From positions 1-46,947 of the forward strand of contig CAJXQM010000021.1 of NCBI GenBank assembly GCA_913058145.1: DNA of 46,947 bases, written 5' to 3'. The notes below the pieces were generated by a model that saw only the letters and a program-made list of their open reading frames with translations, searched no databases and had not been told where the DNA came from. The translations under genes were made by a program, and so were the position numbers. Source of the stretch: an uncultured Colwellia sp. (lineage in GTDB: Bacteria; Pseudomonadota; Gammaproteobacteria; Enterobacterales; Alteromonadaceae). Below are positions 25,534-33,985 of this stretch, piece by piece; within the stretch, counting starts at the first letter, position 1, and every line of letters begins with the position of its first letter.

Positions 25534-26724
25534 ATGTTTGCTAGTTTAAAAGCGCTGCCTGCCGATCCTATTTTAGGCCTATTAGCTAAATACCGAGAAG
25601 ATACTAACCCAAAAAAAATTGATTTGGGTGTTGGCGTTTATAAAAATGAAGCCGGTGAAACGACCGTACTTAATTGTGTAAAAACGGCTGAACAGTATCG
25701 TACCGACAACGAAACAAGTAAAGTTTACATTGGTCCAACCGGTTCAAGCCTTTTTAATAATGAAATGGCTAAACTTATTTTTGGTGAAACACATAAAGTG
25801 TTAACTGAAAATCGTGCGCGAACTATTTCTGCTCCGGGTGGCACAGGCTCCTTACGTGTTGCTGCTGAGTTTATCAAATCATGTAAAGCCGGCGCTACTA
25901 TTTGGGTGAGTAACCCAACATGGGCAAACCATACTGGTTTATTTCAGGCTGCTGGTTTAATTGTAAAAACCTACCCTTATTATGATTACGAAAATAAAAA
26001 TTTAGATTTTGACGGTATGTTAGCTGCGCTTAAACAAGTGTCGCCTGATGATGCCGTGTTATTACACGCTTGTTGTCATAATCCTAGTGGTATGGACTTA
26101 AATAACGAACAGTGGCAACAAGTTGCCGACGTTGCAAAATCAGTAGGTTTTCTTCCTGTTTTAGATATGGCATACCAAGGTTTTGGGCAAGGTTTAGACG
26201 AAGATGCTTACGGCCTACGTTTAATTGCTGAGTCTGTAAAAGAAATGATTGTTTGTAGTTCATGTTCAAAAAACTTTGGTTTGTACCGTGAACGTATTGG
26301 CGGCTGTACTATTATTGGTGAGTCTAGCTTACAAGTGGATATTGCTAATTCAGTCTTGTTATCTATTGTTCGTGTTATTTATTCTATGCCACCAGCACAC
26401 GGCGCAGCCCTTGTTGAAACTATTTTATCTTCAGATGAATTACGCAATGAATGGTACCGAGAATTGGCTGAGATGCGTAATCGTATTAATGGTAATCGTC
26501 AGCTAATTGTTGATAAATTAATAGAAAACGGTGTAACACGCGACTTTAGCTTTATTACTCGTCAAGCGGGCATGTTCTCTTTCTTAGGTTTAACGCCTGC
26601 GCAAGTTCAACAACTACAAGACGAATATAGCATTTATATGGTTGGCTCTAGCCGCATGAGTATTGCTGGTATTGCTAACCGTAATGTTGACTACCTAGCA
26701 CAATCAATTGCTAAAGTACTTTAG
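25534..26724 (+). CDS. Class I aminotransferase (aspartate / aromatic amino acid, AspC-TyrB type)
   Basis: 396 residues, the family length. Opening MFASLKALPADPILGL and IDLGVGVYKNEAGET are characteristic. PLP-binding K246 lies in CSSCSKNFGLYRERIG; other PLP contacts are HACCHNPSGMD and DMAYQGFG, and the substrate-carboxylate Arg lies in VGSSRMSIAG near the end. It moves the amino group between aspartate or aromatic amino acids and 2-oxoglutarate; sequence alone does not separate AspC from TyrB here. Cytosolic dimer, apparently monocistronic. Confidence is high on family, moderate on substrate. Confidence 0.93.
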   Translation: MFASLKALPADPILGLLAKYREDTNPKKIDLGVGVYKNEAGETTVLNCVKTAEQYRTDNETSKVYIGPTGSSLFNNEMAKLIFGETHKVLTENRARTISAPGGTGSLRVAAEFIKSCKAGATIWVSNPTWANHTGLFQAAGLIVKTYPYYDYENKNLDFDGMLAALKQVSPDDAVLLHACCHNPSGMDLNNEQWQQVADVAKSVGFLPVLDMAYQGFGQGLDEDAYGLRLIAESVKEMIVCSSCSKNFGLYRERIGGCTIIGESSLQVDIANSVLLSIVRVIYSMPPAHGAALVETILSSDELRNEWYRELAEMRNRINGNRQLIVDKLIENGVTRDFSFITRQAGMFSFLGLTPAQVQQLQDEYSIYMVGSSRMSIAGIANRNVDYLAQSIAKVL

Positions 26725-26738
26725 GTCTTTTGTACCTC

Positions 26739-26791
26739 ACATCCTGAGCTAAGCTTAGGATGTTGAACAGTCAACCCAATATTGTGGGTTA
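26739..26791 (+). terminator. Two small hairpins after the aminotransferase gene
   Basis: ACATCCT/AGGATGT (26739-26745 with 26757-26763) and AACCCA/TGGGTT (about 26774-26791). The first resembles a decayed extragenic palindrome (ATCCTGAGC). No T runs follow, so a terminator role is only suggested. Confidence 0.35.
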
Positions 26792-26824
26792 ATCTTAGAA
26801 TGACAATAAGTAAAGGAAAATACT

Positions 26825-27448
26825 GTGACTGTACCGGGTAATTTATTTATTCTTTCAGCACCTAGTGGCGCTGGAAAATCTAGTTTAATCAATGCATTAC
26901 TAGAGCAAGAATCAAGCCGGCCTATGCAGGTTTCAGTATCTCATACTACCCGAGATCCTCGCCCAGGCGAACAAGAGGGTGAGCATTATCACTTTGTTTC
27001 TGTGGCGACGTTTAAAGAACAAATAACCCATAATGCTTTTTACGAATATGCTGAAGTTTTTGAGAATTATTATGGCACCTCAGAAGCCGCAATTGATGAC
27101 CAGCTTTCTCAAGGTGTTGATGTTTTTCTTGATATAGACTGGCAAGGTGCACAACAAGTACGCCTAAAAAAACCTTCCGTTACTACTGTATTTATTAGCC
27201 CTCCCTCAAAACAAGCGTTAGAAAATCGTTTACGAGGCAGAAGACAAGACAGTGAAAAAGTTATCGCCAGTAGAATGGCGAAAGCGCAAGATGAATGTTC
27301 ACACTTTAACGAATTTGATTACATTATTATTAATGATGATTTTAAGCAGGCCTTGGCTGATTTAACCACCATAGTGAATAATCAACGGTTAACGCGTAAC
27401 CAACAAGTGGCACAGCATACTGTTTTATTAAATGAGCTTATTTGTTAG
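26825..27448 (+). CDS. gmk: Guanylate kinase
   Basis: 207 residues from GTG 26825 with AAGGAA a few bases upstream. P-loop [10 protein letters not shown] with K18; GMP-binding part [21 protein letters not shown] and [11 protein letters not shown]; lid [20 protein letters not shown]. It converts GMP and ATP to GDP and ADP, feeding GTP and (p)ppGpp pools. It precedes rpoZ and spoT, the arrangement found in E. coli, although here gaps of about 200 bases with hairpins separate them. Confidence 0.97.
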   Translation: MTVPGNLFILSAPSGAGKSSLINALLEQESSRPMQVSVSHTTRDPRPGEQEGEHYHFVSVATFKEQITHNAFYEYAEVFENYYGTSEAAIDDQLSQGVDVFLDIDWQGAQQVRLKKPSVTTVFISPPSKQALENRLRGRRQDSEKVIASRMAKAQDECSHFNEFDYIIINDDFKQALADLTTIVNNQRLTRNQQVAQHTVLLNELIC

Positions 27449-27474
27449 TCATAACCAGTGTATTGCGTTATTTC

Positions 27475-27521
27475 TCATTTAGTGAGAAGGAAATTATTTA
27501 GTGGCTCATGAGCTACTAAAT
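27475..27521 (+). terminator. Hairpins after gmk
   Basis: CTCA/TGAG near 27475-27488, then the near-perfect palindrome ATTTAGTGGCTC-ATGAGCTACTAAAT (27496-27521, one G-T pair). No T run follows. Likely ends or protects the gmk transcript. Confidence 0.45.
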
Positions 27522-27649
27522 TAGAAGATTCAGATAACATATACAATAAAGCGCTACGATTTTAGCTAGAACAAAGTCTTTTACTTGCTAAATGACCTAT
27601 CGATCAGTAGAATGCAGCGCTATTTTATAAATTTAGTTGGAGTGACCAA

Positions 27650-27937
27650 ATGGCTCGCGTAACTGTTGAAGATGCCGTAGAAAAAGTCGGTAATCGTTTT
27701 GATTTGGTGTTAGTTGCATCACGTCGTGCTCGTCAAATTGCAACGGGCGGTAAAGATCCTTTGGTTGATGTCGAAAATGACAAACCAACCGTATTGGCTT
27801 TGCGAGAAATTGAAGCGGGTTTAATTACCAATGCTTTAATGGATACATCAGATCGCCACGCACAGATTCAGCAAGATACTGCTGAGTTAGATGCTGTTGC
27901 GGCAATTGTGGGTGGTCAAACACAAGAATTAGGTTAA
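27650..27937 (+). CDS. rpoZ: RNA polymerase omega subunit
   Basis: 95 residues, typical. [30 protein letters not shown] is the omega signature, with the conserved [13 protein letters not shown] helix present as [11 protein letters not shown]. Omega helps fold and assemble the beta' subunit and is part of the ppGpp binding site, which fits its place beside spoT. GGAG lies 11-14 bases before the ATG. Confidence 0.97.
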   Translation: MARVTVEDAVEKVGNRFDLVLVASRRARQIATGGKDPLVDVENDKPTVLALREIEAGLITNALMDTSDRHAQIQQDTAELDAVAAIVGGQTQELG

Positions 27938-27965
27938 ACAAGCAACCACGCTTACTTTACCCTAT

Positions 27966-28017
27966 AAACGCGTAACTTATTTTCTATTAGTCATAGAAAA
28001 TAAGTTACGCGTTTTTT
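27966..28017 (+). terminator. Very strong terminator between rpoZ and spoT
   Basis: A perfect 22-bp inverted repeat (27966-27987 with 27993-28014), loop TAGTC, running into a T6 tract. It should stop most transcripts from rpoZ, and the symmetric A/T ends could make it bidirectional. Confidence 0.95.
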
Positions 28018-28122
28018 ATTGCTTATTGTACCACGACAGATCACTTCAAAATTTGCTTTGCATTTAGCGCAAAGCCACGTATTCTATAGCTATAGTCGTT
28101 TACTATCAATTTGGAGTGATAG

Positions 28123-30231
28123 GTGTATCTATTTGAACCATTAAAAGAATTAAGCTCTACTTACCTATCAAAATCGCAGGTAGACTTGCTTAAGCATGCC
28201 TATGTTGTCGCAAGGGATGCACACGATGGTCAAATGCGCTCAAGTGGTGATCCTTATATTACCCATCCTGTTGCCGTTGCGCTTAATCTAGCCAATATGA
28301 AGCTAGATCATGAAACCTTAATGGCTGCACTACTGCATGACGTTATAGAAGACACCCCAGTTACTAAAGATGAACTAGCAGAATTATTTGGTCATACGGT
28401 TGCAGAGCTTGTTGAAGGAGTTAGTAAACTCGATAAGCTCAAGTTTGACAATAAAGAAGAAATGCAAGCGGAGAATTTTAGAAAAATGGTTTTGGCCATG
28501 GTGCAAGATATCCGCGTTATTTTAATCAAATTAGCGGATAGAACCCATAACATGCGTACTTTGGGTGCTTTACGCCCCGATAAACGTCGTCGTATAGCCC
28601 GTGAGACGCTTGATATTTATGCGCCCATCGCTAACCGTCTGGGTATTCATGATATTAAAGATGAATTGGAATTACTTGGCTTTCAAGCACTTTATCCTAT
28701 GCGCTCTAGAGCACTAAAGTCCGCAGTAATTAGCGCTCGCGGTAATCGAAAAACCATTATTAATAATATCCAAGCAGAAGTATCCGCACGCTTATCTGAA
28801 AGTAATATTGACGCTCAAGTTATCGGTAGAGAAAAACACCTATACTCTATTTATCGTAAAATGCTGAATAAAGAGCTAATGTTCAATGATGTGATGGATA
28901 TTTATGCTTTTCGTGTCATTGTTGGTGGTAAAATAGATGACTGTTATCGCGCGTTAGGTGCTATGCATAATTTATTTAAACCCATTGAAGGTCGCTTCAA
29001 AGATTATATCGCCATTCCAAAAACTAATGGCTATCGTTCGTTACATACTTCCCTCATTGGTCCTCATGGGATCCCTGTAGAAATACAAATAAGAACCCAA
29101 GACATGGAACAAATGGCCGACAAGGGTGTTGCTGCTCATTGGTTATATAAAGAAGGGGGTGATAACGCCGACACGACCGCACAAATGAAAGCCCGTCATT
29201 GGATGCAAAGCTTATTAGAATTACAACAAAGCGCAGGTAGTTCATTTGAGTTTATTGAAAATGTAAAATCCGACCTATTTCCAGAAGAAATTTACGTATT
29301 TTCTCCAAAAGGACGTATTATTGCATTACCTATGGGTGCGACCGCGGTTGATTTTGCCTATGCGGTTCACACAGGCGTTGGTAATTCATGCGTTGGTGTG
29401 AAAGTTGATCGCAAACCCTACCCTTTAAGCCGTGCATTAGATTCTGGACAAACTATTGAGGTGATAACTTCTGCCGCGGCTAGACCTAACGCCACTTGGC
29501 TCAACTTTGTCGTAACGTCAAAGGCTCGTTTACAAATAAGAACCTATTTACGTAGTCGCGAAAAGACTGAATCAAAAGCACTAGGATTACGCTTATTAAG
29601 TCACGCGCTTGGTAACGTCTCACTTGACGATATAAGTAAAGAAAAAATTGATGATGTTGTGCAGCAAAATGGCAATAATAATTTTGATGACTTATTGACT
29701 AATATTGGCTTAGGTAATGCGTTAAGTATCGGTATTGCCAGACGACTTACTAATGAGTTTACTGAAGACAGTGAGTTAACCCCCACATACAGTAAAATCA
29801 AAATGCCGATTAAGGGTACAGAGGGTATGTTAGTTAGTTATGGGAAATGTTGCCGCCCTATTCCAGGGGATTTAATTTTAGCCTATTTAAGTCCAGGAAA
29901 AGGCCTAATGGTTCACCAGCAGGGTTGTAGAAACATTAAAGGCCATGAGCCTGGCGCTTTATTCCCCGTAAAATGGGATAGTGATATTGATAAAGAATTT
30001 ATTGCTAAACTCAGAATAGAAATCATCAATCATCAGGGTGCTCTAGCGCAGCTAACTAATGTAATAGCCAAGTGTGGATCCAATGTACATAGCTTAAATT
30101 CAGGCGAAAAAGAAGCGGGCCTTTATATGATCGATATGGAAATAACCTGTCGTGATCGTATACACTTAGCTGACATCATTCGAAAAATCAAGGTAATGGT
30201 TGATGTACAACGTGTTATCCGTAATAAATAA
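28123..30231 (+). CDS. spoT: Bifunctional (p)ppGpp synthetase/hydrolase SpoT
   Basis: 702 residues from GTG 28123 (GGAG at 28112-28115). HD hydrolase domain about 20-165 with H72-D73 in LLHDVIEDTP; synthetase domain about 235-350 (RFKDYIAIPKTNGYRSLHT, VEIQIRTQDMEQMADKG); TGS domain about 385-445; C-terminal zinc-finger/ACT region about 560-702 (GKCCRPIPGD, then an ACT domain from about 625). The intact HD motif shows SpoT rather than RelA. It sets the stringent-response alarmone level, degrading ppGpp and making it under starvation. It is separated from rpoZ by a strong terminator, so it must have its own promoter in 28020-28110. Confidence 0.97.
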   Translation: MYLFEPLKELSSTYLSKSQVDLLKHAYVVARDAHDGQMRSSGDPYITHPVAVALNLANMKLDHETLMAALLHDVIEDTPVTKDELAELFGHTVAELVEGVSKLDKLKFDNKEEMQAENFRKMVLAMVQDIRVILIKLADRTHNMRTLGALRPDKRRRIARETLDIYAPIANRLGIHDIKDELELLGFQALYPMRSRALKSAVISARGNRKTIINNIQAEVSARLSESNIDAQVIGREKHLYSIYRKMLNKELMFNDVMDIYAFRVIVGGKIDDCYRALGAMHNLFKPIEGRFKDYIAIPKTNGYRSLHTSLIGPHGIPVEIQIRTQDMEQMADKGVAAHWLYKEGGDNADTTAQMKARHWMQSLLELQQSAGSSFEFIENVKSDLFPEEIYVFSPKGRIIALPMGATAVDFAYAVHTGVGNSCVGVKVDRKPYPLSRALDSGQTIEVITSAAARPNATWLNFVVTSKARLQIRTYLRSREKTESKALGLRLLSHALGNVSLDDISKEKIDDVVQQNGNNNFDDLLTNIGLGNALSIGIARRLTNEFTEDSELTPTYSKIKMPIKGTEGMLVSYGKCCRPIPGDLILAYLSPGKGLMVHQQGCRNIKGHEPGALFPVKWDSDIDKEFIAKLRIEIINHQGALAQLTNVIAKCGSNVHSLNSGEKEAGLYMIDMEITCRDRIHLADIIRKIKVMVDVQRVIRNK

Positions 30232-30284
30232 AAACTGATAAGTAGCGTGTTACTCATCACAAAAATTAAATAGCAGGAAATAAA

Positions 30285-30674
30285 ATGAAAAGCATTATCA
30301 CAACAGATCAAGCACCCAGTGCTATTGGTACTTATAGCCAAGCCGTTAAAGTCAACAATACGGTTTATTTATCTGGGCAAATTCCACTTATTCCTGAAAC
30401 GATGGCAGTCATCGAGGGTGGATTCGCTGAACAAACCGAACAAGTATTTAAAAACATTGCTGCTGTATGTGAAGCAGCAGGTGGTAGTATCAATGACATG
30501 GTAAAAGTGAACATTTTTATGACTGATTTAAGTAACTTTGCCACGGTTAATGAAATAATGGCGAAATATTTTCAGCAACCTTACCCTGCGCGCGCCGCCA
30601 TTCAAATATCGAGGTTGCCAAAAGATGTTGATATTGAAATTGATGGTATATTGGAATTACCAAACGTCGACTAG
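30285..30674 (+). CDS. ridA: RidA / YjgF-family enamine/imine deaminase
   Basis: 129 residues. Conserved stretches are [26 protein letters not shown] and [18 protein letters not shown], with the active-site Arg in YPARAAIQ. It hydrolyses reactive 2-aminoacrylate and related imines formed by PLP enzymes. Downstream of spoT by 53 bases, as in many gammaproteobacteria, and probably co-transcribed with it. ATG is preceded by AGGAAA. Confidence 0.95.
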   Translation: MKSIITTDQAPSAIGTYSQAVKVNNTVYLSGQIPLIPETMAVIEGGFAEQTEQVFKNIAAVCEAAGGSINDMVKVNIFMTDLSNFATVNEIMAKYFQQPYPARAAIQISRLPKDVDIEIDGILELPNVD

Positions 30675-30721
30675 CCTATTCGTCATCAATCAAACTTTAT
30701 GCTGCGCTGTCTACATTACTC

Positions 30722-30755
30722 GTCCATATCACTTATAGCTATAAGTGATATGGAC
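30722..30755. repeat. Perfect 34-bp palindrome between ridA and trmH
   Basis: GTCCATATCACTTATAG followed directly by its exact reverse complement. In RNA it makes a stem of about 15 bp with a tiny loop; in DNA it could form a cruciform. It may end the ridA transcript, but only TCTTAACTT follows, not a T run. Confidence 0.85.
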
Positions 30756-30819
30756 TCTTAACTTAACAGCTTGCCTCAATTTCGCTCATTTAACATATTA
30801 ACTTTATTAATAACAAACT

Positions 30820-31527
30820 ATGACTCCAAAAAGACTACAGCGCATCAATACCATGCTTGATAAGCGCCAGCCAGACCTTACCGTATGTATGGAAGGTTTA
30901 CATAAAAGCCATAATTTAGCCGCAGTAGTTCGCACCTGTGATGCTATTGGTGTTAGTGATGTACATGCCGTATGGAAAAGTGAAGAAGCAGAAGTCCGTG
31001 GCGGTAGCGCTGCAGGAAGCCAAAACTGGATTGATGTTCATAATTATAGTAAAACAGCTGATGCTATTGCTGCCATGAAAGCACAAGGCATGCAAATATT
31101 GGTCACTAACTTATCCGATACTGCCGTTGATTTTCGTGAAATTGATTACACTAAGCCCACCGCTATTATCTTAGGACAAGAAAAATTTGGTACTTCCGAT
31201 GTTGCCTTAGCCTTAGCCGATCAAGATATTGTTGTTCCTATGGTTGGTATGGTTCAATCACTAAATGTGTCTGTTGCCTGTTCAGTGGTGTTATACGAAG
31301 CACAGCGCCAACGACAATTAGCCGGCATGTATGATACGCCCAAGCTGAGTCACGAACGCAGACAACGCGTATTATTTGAAGGGGGTCACCCGATTTTTGC
31401 TGACGCTTGTCAACGAAAGGGCTTACCTTATCCAATCATAGATGAAGAAGGAAATATTATTGCTGAAGAAATATGGTGGCGAAAAATGCAAATGGATAAA
31501 AGCGCCTGGCAACAACTTGATGATTAA
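30820..31527 (+). CDS. trmH: tRNA (guanosine(18)-2'-O)-methyltransferase TrmH
   Basis: 235 residues, SpoU family. MEGLHKSHNLAAVVRTCDAIG carries the N-terminal Arg/Asn motif; AIILGQEKFGTSDVAL and VPMVGMVQSLNVSVACSVVLYEA are motifs 2 and 3 that form the knotted AdoMet site. It methylates the ribose of G18 in tRNA. In E. coli it lies in the rpoZ-spoT-trmH-recG cluster, and the order here is the same with ridA inserted. RecG starts 34 bases later. Confidence 0.96.
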   Translation: MTPKRLQRINTMLDKRQPDLTVCMEGLHKSHNLAAVVRTCDAIGVSDVHAVWKSEEAEVRGGSAAGSQNWIDVHNYSKTADAIAAMKAQGMQILVTNLSDTAVDFREIDYTKPTAIILGQEKFGTSDVALALADQDIVVPMVGMVQSLNVSVACSVVLYEAQRQRQLAGMYDTPKLSHERRQRVLFEGGHPIFADACQRKGLPYPIIDEEGNIIAEEIWWRKMQMDKSAWQQLDD

Positions 31528-31560
31528 TTACTCAGAACGGTTTTAAGCCCAAAATTTATC

Positions 31561-33684
31561 ATGGAAGCATTAACTAAACTCTCTCAAGTCGCTTTAACAA
31601 CACTGAAAGGTGTTGGCCCCAGCATGGCAAAAAGACTAGAAAAGCTGAGTTTATTATCTGTACAAGATTTATTATTTCATTTACCTCTGCGTTATGAAGA
31701 CAGAACTCGCGTATCCACCATTCGAGACTGCCTTGTTGGTACGCATACAAATATCATTGGTGAAATAACCAGTAATCAGCTTACCCATGGCAAACGCCGT
31801 ATGATGGTGGTTAACGTAAATGATGGTACAGGTAATGTACAATTATGTTTTTTTAGCTTCTCGGCTAGTCTAAAAAACAGCTTGAGTGTTGGGCAAACTA
31901 TTCGTTGTTATGGCGAAATCAAGCGTGGTCCAAACGGCTTTCAAATAGTTCATCCTGAATACTGTTCTTTAGACGATGATCGCGCGTTGACTCCCGTGGA
32001 AGAAACCTTAACACCAGTTTACCCTACCACTGACGGCTTAAAACAAATTTCACTACGCAATTTAACCGATCAAGCACTTATTCGACTTCAACGTGGACAA
32101 GTGGAAGAGCTATTACCTAGCGATTTATTCGACGAGCCGTATTCACTAGAACAAGCATTAATCATAGTTCACCGGCCGCCGCCAGAAGCCTCAACCAGTC
32201 AACTTGAGCTAGGTAAGCACCCTGCGCAATTGCGTTTAATCAAAGAAGAGTTAATTGCACATAACTTAAGTATGCTTAAATTGAGGCAAAATAGTGACGT
32301 TCATCAGGCCATTTCATTAAGTCTTGAACAAGCGATTGAACGCTATGACTCTGCTGGCGATACTTATTCCACTGAAGACTCTTTTTTAAAGGCGCTGCCC
32401 TTTTCTCCTACTAACGCACAGGCTCGCGTGGTAAAAGAAATAAAAACTGACCTAGCTAAAGCTCAGCCCATGATGCGTTTAGTGCAAGGTGATGTAGGCT
32501 CGGGTAAAACATTAGTTGCCGCCCTCGCCGCGCTAACCGCCATCAGCCAAGGTTATCAAGTGGCGCTAATGGCGCCAACAGAAATTTTAGCCGAACAGCA
32601 CGCCATAAACTTTGCCCATTGGTTTACCCCGCTTGATATTAGCGTTGGTTGGCTCGCGGGAAAAACCAAAGCGAAAGCGCGTCGTTTAGCACTAGAAAAA
32701 ATGGCCAGTGGCGACATGCAAATGGTTATTGGCACCCATGCTTTGTTTCAAGCCGATGTACAATTTAACAAGTTAGTGTTAGTTATTATTGATGAGCAAC
32801 ACAAATTTGGTGTTCATCAACGGCTATCACTGCGCGAAAAAGGCGTTTTTGATGAGAATTATCCTCATCAATTAATTATGACTGCTACGCCTATTCCTCG
32901 AACTTTAGCCATGACTGCATACGCTGATTTAGACACCTCGGTTATTGATGAACTACCGCCAGGACGCACACCCATTAATACCGTTGCCCTGCCCGATTCC
33001 CGTCGCGAAAACGTTATTGAGCGCATAAGAGAAGGCTGCACCAACGACAACCGTCAAGCGTATTGGGTTTGTACCTTAATTGAAGAGTCGGAAGTATTAC
33101 AATGCCAAGCCGCAGAAGACACCGCCATACACTTGCAAGAACAATTACCTGAGTTGAAAATTGGTCTGGTTCATGGGCGAATGAAAGCCGTAGAAAAACA
33201 AGAGATTATGACGCGATTTAAAGCGGGCGAAATCCACTTGTTAATTGCAACAACGGTTATTGAGGTTGGCGTTGATGTACCCAATGCCAGTTTAATGGTT
33301 ATTGAAAACCCTGAACGGTTAGGTTTGGCGCAACTACATCAGTTACGCGGTCGTGTAGGTAGGGGCTCAGTTGCTTCACATTGTGTGTTGCTATACAAAG
33401 CACCGTTAACAAAAACAGCCACCAAGCGTTTAGCGGTATTAAGAGAAAGTAATGATGGTTTTGTTATTGCCGAAAAAGATTTAGAAATTAGAGGGCCTGG
33501 CGAATTGCTTGGCACTCGTCAAACTGGCTTAGCTGAATTGAAAATTGCCGACTTAGTGCGAGATGGTTATCTTATCCCTGAAATTAAGCAAAAAGCCTAC
33601 TTATTATCACGTCAAAACCCTGAATGTGCTCAAGCACTTATTCAGCGTTGGCTAGGTAATAAAGAGCGCTATTCAAACGCATAG
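31561..33684 (+). CDS. recG: ATP-dependent DNA helicase RecG
   Basis: 707 residues. N-terminal wedge/OB domain about 1-250 (LKGVGPSMAKRLEKL; LPLRYEDRT). Helicase motifs: Walker A VQGDVGSGKT, IDEQHKFG (DEQH box), MTATPIPRTLAMT, IATTVIEVGVDVPNAS and QLRGRVGRG. It remodels stalled forks and Holliday junctions. It follows trmH closely and is probably in the same transcript. Its 3' end faces polA across a tandem repeat array. Confidence 0.97.
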   Translation: MEALTKLSQVALTTLKGVGPSMAKRLEKLSLLSVQDLLFHLPLRYEDRTRVSTIRDCLVGTHTNIIGEITSNQLTHGKRRMMVVNVNDGTGNVQLCFFSFSASLKNSLSVGQTIRCYGEIKRGPNGFQIVHPEYCSLDDDRALTPVEETLTPVYPTTDGLKQISLRNLTDQALIRLQRGQVEELLPSDLFDEPYSLEQALIIVHRPPPEASTSQLELGKHPAQLRLIKEELIAHNLSMLKLRQNSDVHQAISLSLEQAIERYDSAGDTYSTEDSFLKALPFSPTNAQARVVKEIKTDLAKAQPMMRLVQGDVGSGKTLVAALAALTAISQGYQVALMAPTEILAEQHAINFAHWFTPLDISVGWLAGKTKAKARRLALEKMASGDMQMVIGTHALFQADVQFNKLVLVIIDEQHKFGVHQRLSLREKGVFDENYPHQLIMTATPIPRTLAMTAYADLDTSVIDELPPGRTPINTVALPDSRRENVIERIREGCTNDNRQAYWVCTLIEESEVLQCQAAEDTAIHLQEQLPELKIGLVHGRMKAVEKQEIMTRFKAGEIHLLIATTVIEVGVDVPNASLMVIENPERLGLAQLHQLRGRVGRGSVASHCVLLYKAPLTKTATKRLAVLRESNDGFVIAEKDLEIRGPGELLGTRQTGLAELKIADLVRDGYLIPEIKQKAYLLSRQNPECAQALIQRWLGNKERYSNA

Positions 33685-33726
33685 CCTTGCCTGCCCCTTC
33701 GACTGCTTCGCGCTCAGGGCGAACGA

Positions 33727-33894
33727 CCATAACATCCGTTCATCCGTCGAAGGGCCATAACATCCGTTCATCCTGAGCTCGTCGAAGGGCCATAACATCC
33801 GTTCATCCTGAGCGTGTCGAAGGGCCATAACGTCCGTTCACCCTAAGCGTGTCGAAGGGCCATAACATCCGTTCACCCTGAGCGTGTCGAAGGG
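33727..33894 (+). repeat. 35-bp tandem repeat array, five copies
   Basis: Unit CCATAACATCCGTTCATCCTGAGC..GTCGAAGGG. The first copy (33727-33754) lacks seven bases; full copies start at 33755, 33790, 33825 and 33860 with a few substitutions. Each unit carries the palindromic core plus a CCATAAC spacer. There are no variable spacers, so it is not CRISPR. Confidence 0.92.
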
Positions 33895-33970
33895 TTCAAG
33901 GGGCTAAAATCCTACTAGAATAACATTCTTTCTCAATGTAAATTGTTCCTGATTGATCTACATAAGTTTG
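33871..33970 (-). repeat. Composite repeat module, copy B (inverted)
   Basis: On the minus strand: TAGATCAATCAGGAA, AT-rich part with AGAAAGAATGT, TTTAGC, then CCCTTCGACACGCTCAGG. This matches copy A at 22622-22718 over nearly its whole length, and the palindrome of the last 35-bp unit is its inner part. Confidence 0.7.
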
Positions 33971-33985
33971 ATAGTTTATTGGGTA

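Larger units (their letters stand above)
33685..33985. other. Convergent intergenic region recG/polA filled with repeats
   Basis: 301 bases. An inverted unit CCCCTTCGACTGCTTCGCGC.. near 33695-33724, the 35-bp array (33727-33894), and the AT-rich half of the composite module (to 33970). Neither recG nor polA shows a classic terminator, so the palindromes may serve. No Spot 42-like RNA was recognised after polA. Confidence 0.65.

Noticed and set aside
33727-33894. CRISPR array
   Set aside because: Copies are directly adjacent with no unique spacers, and no cas genes are present.
33895-33985. Spot 42 (spf) small RNA next to polA
   Set aside because: The space after polA is repeat module; no Spot 42-like conserved start or terminator was seen.
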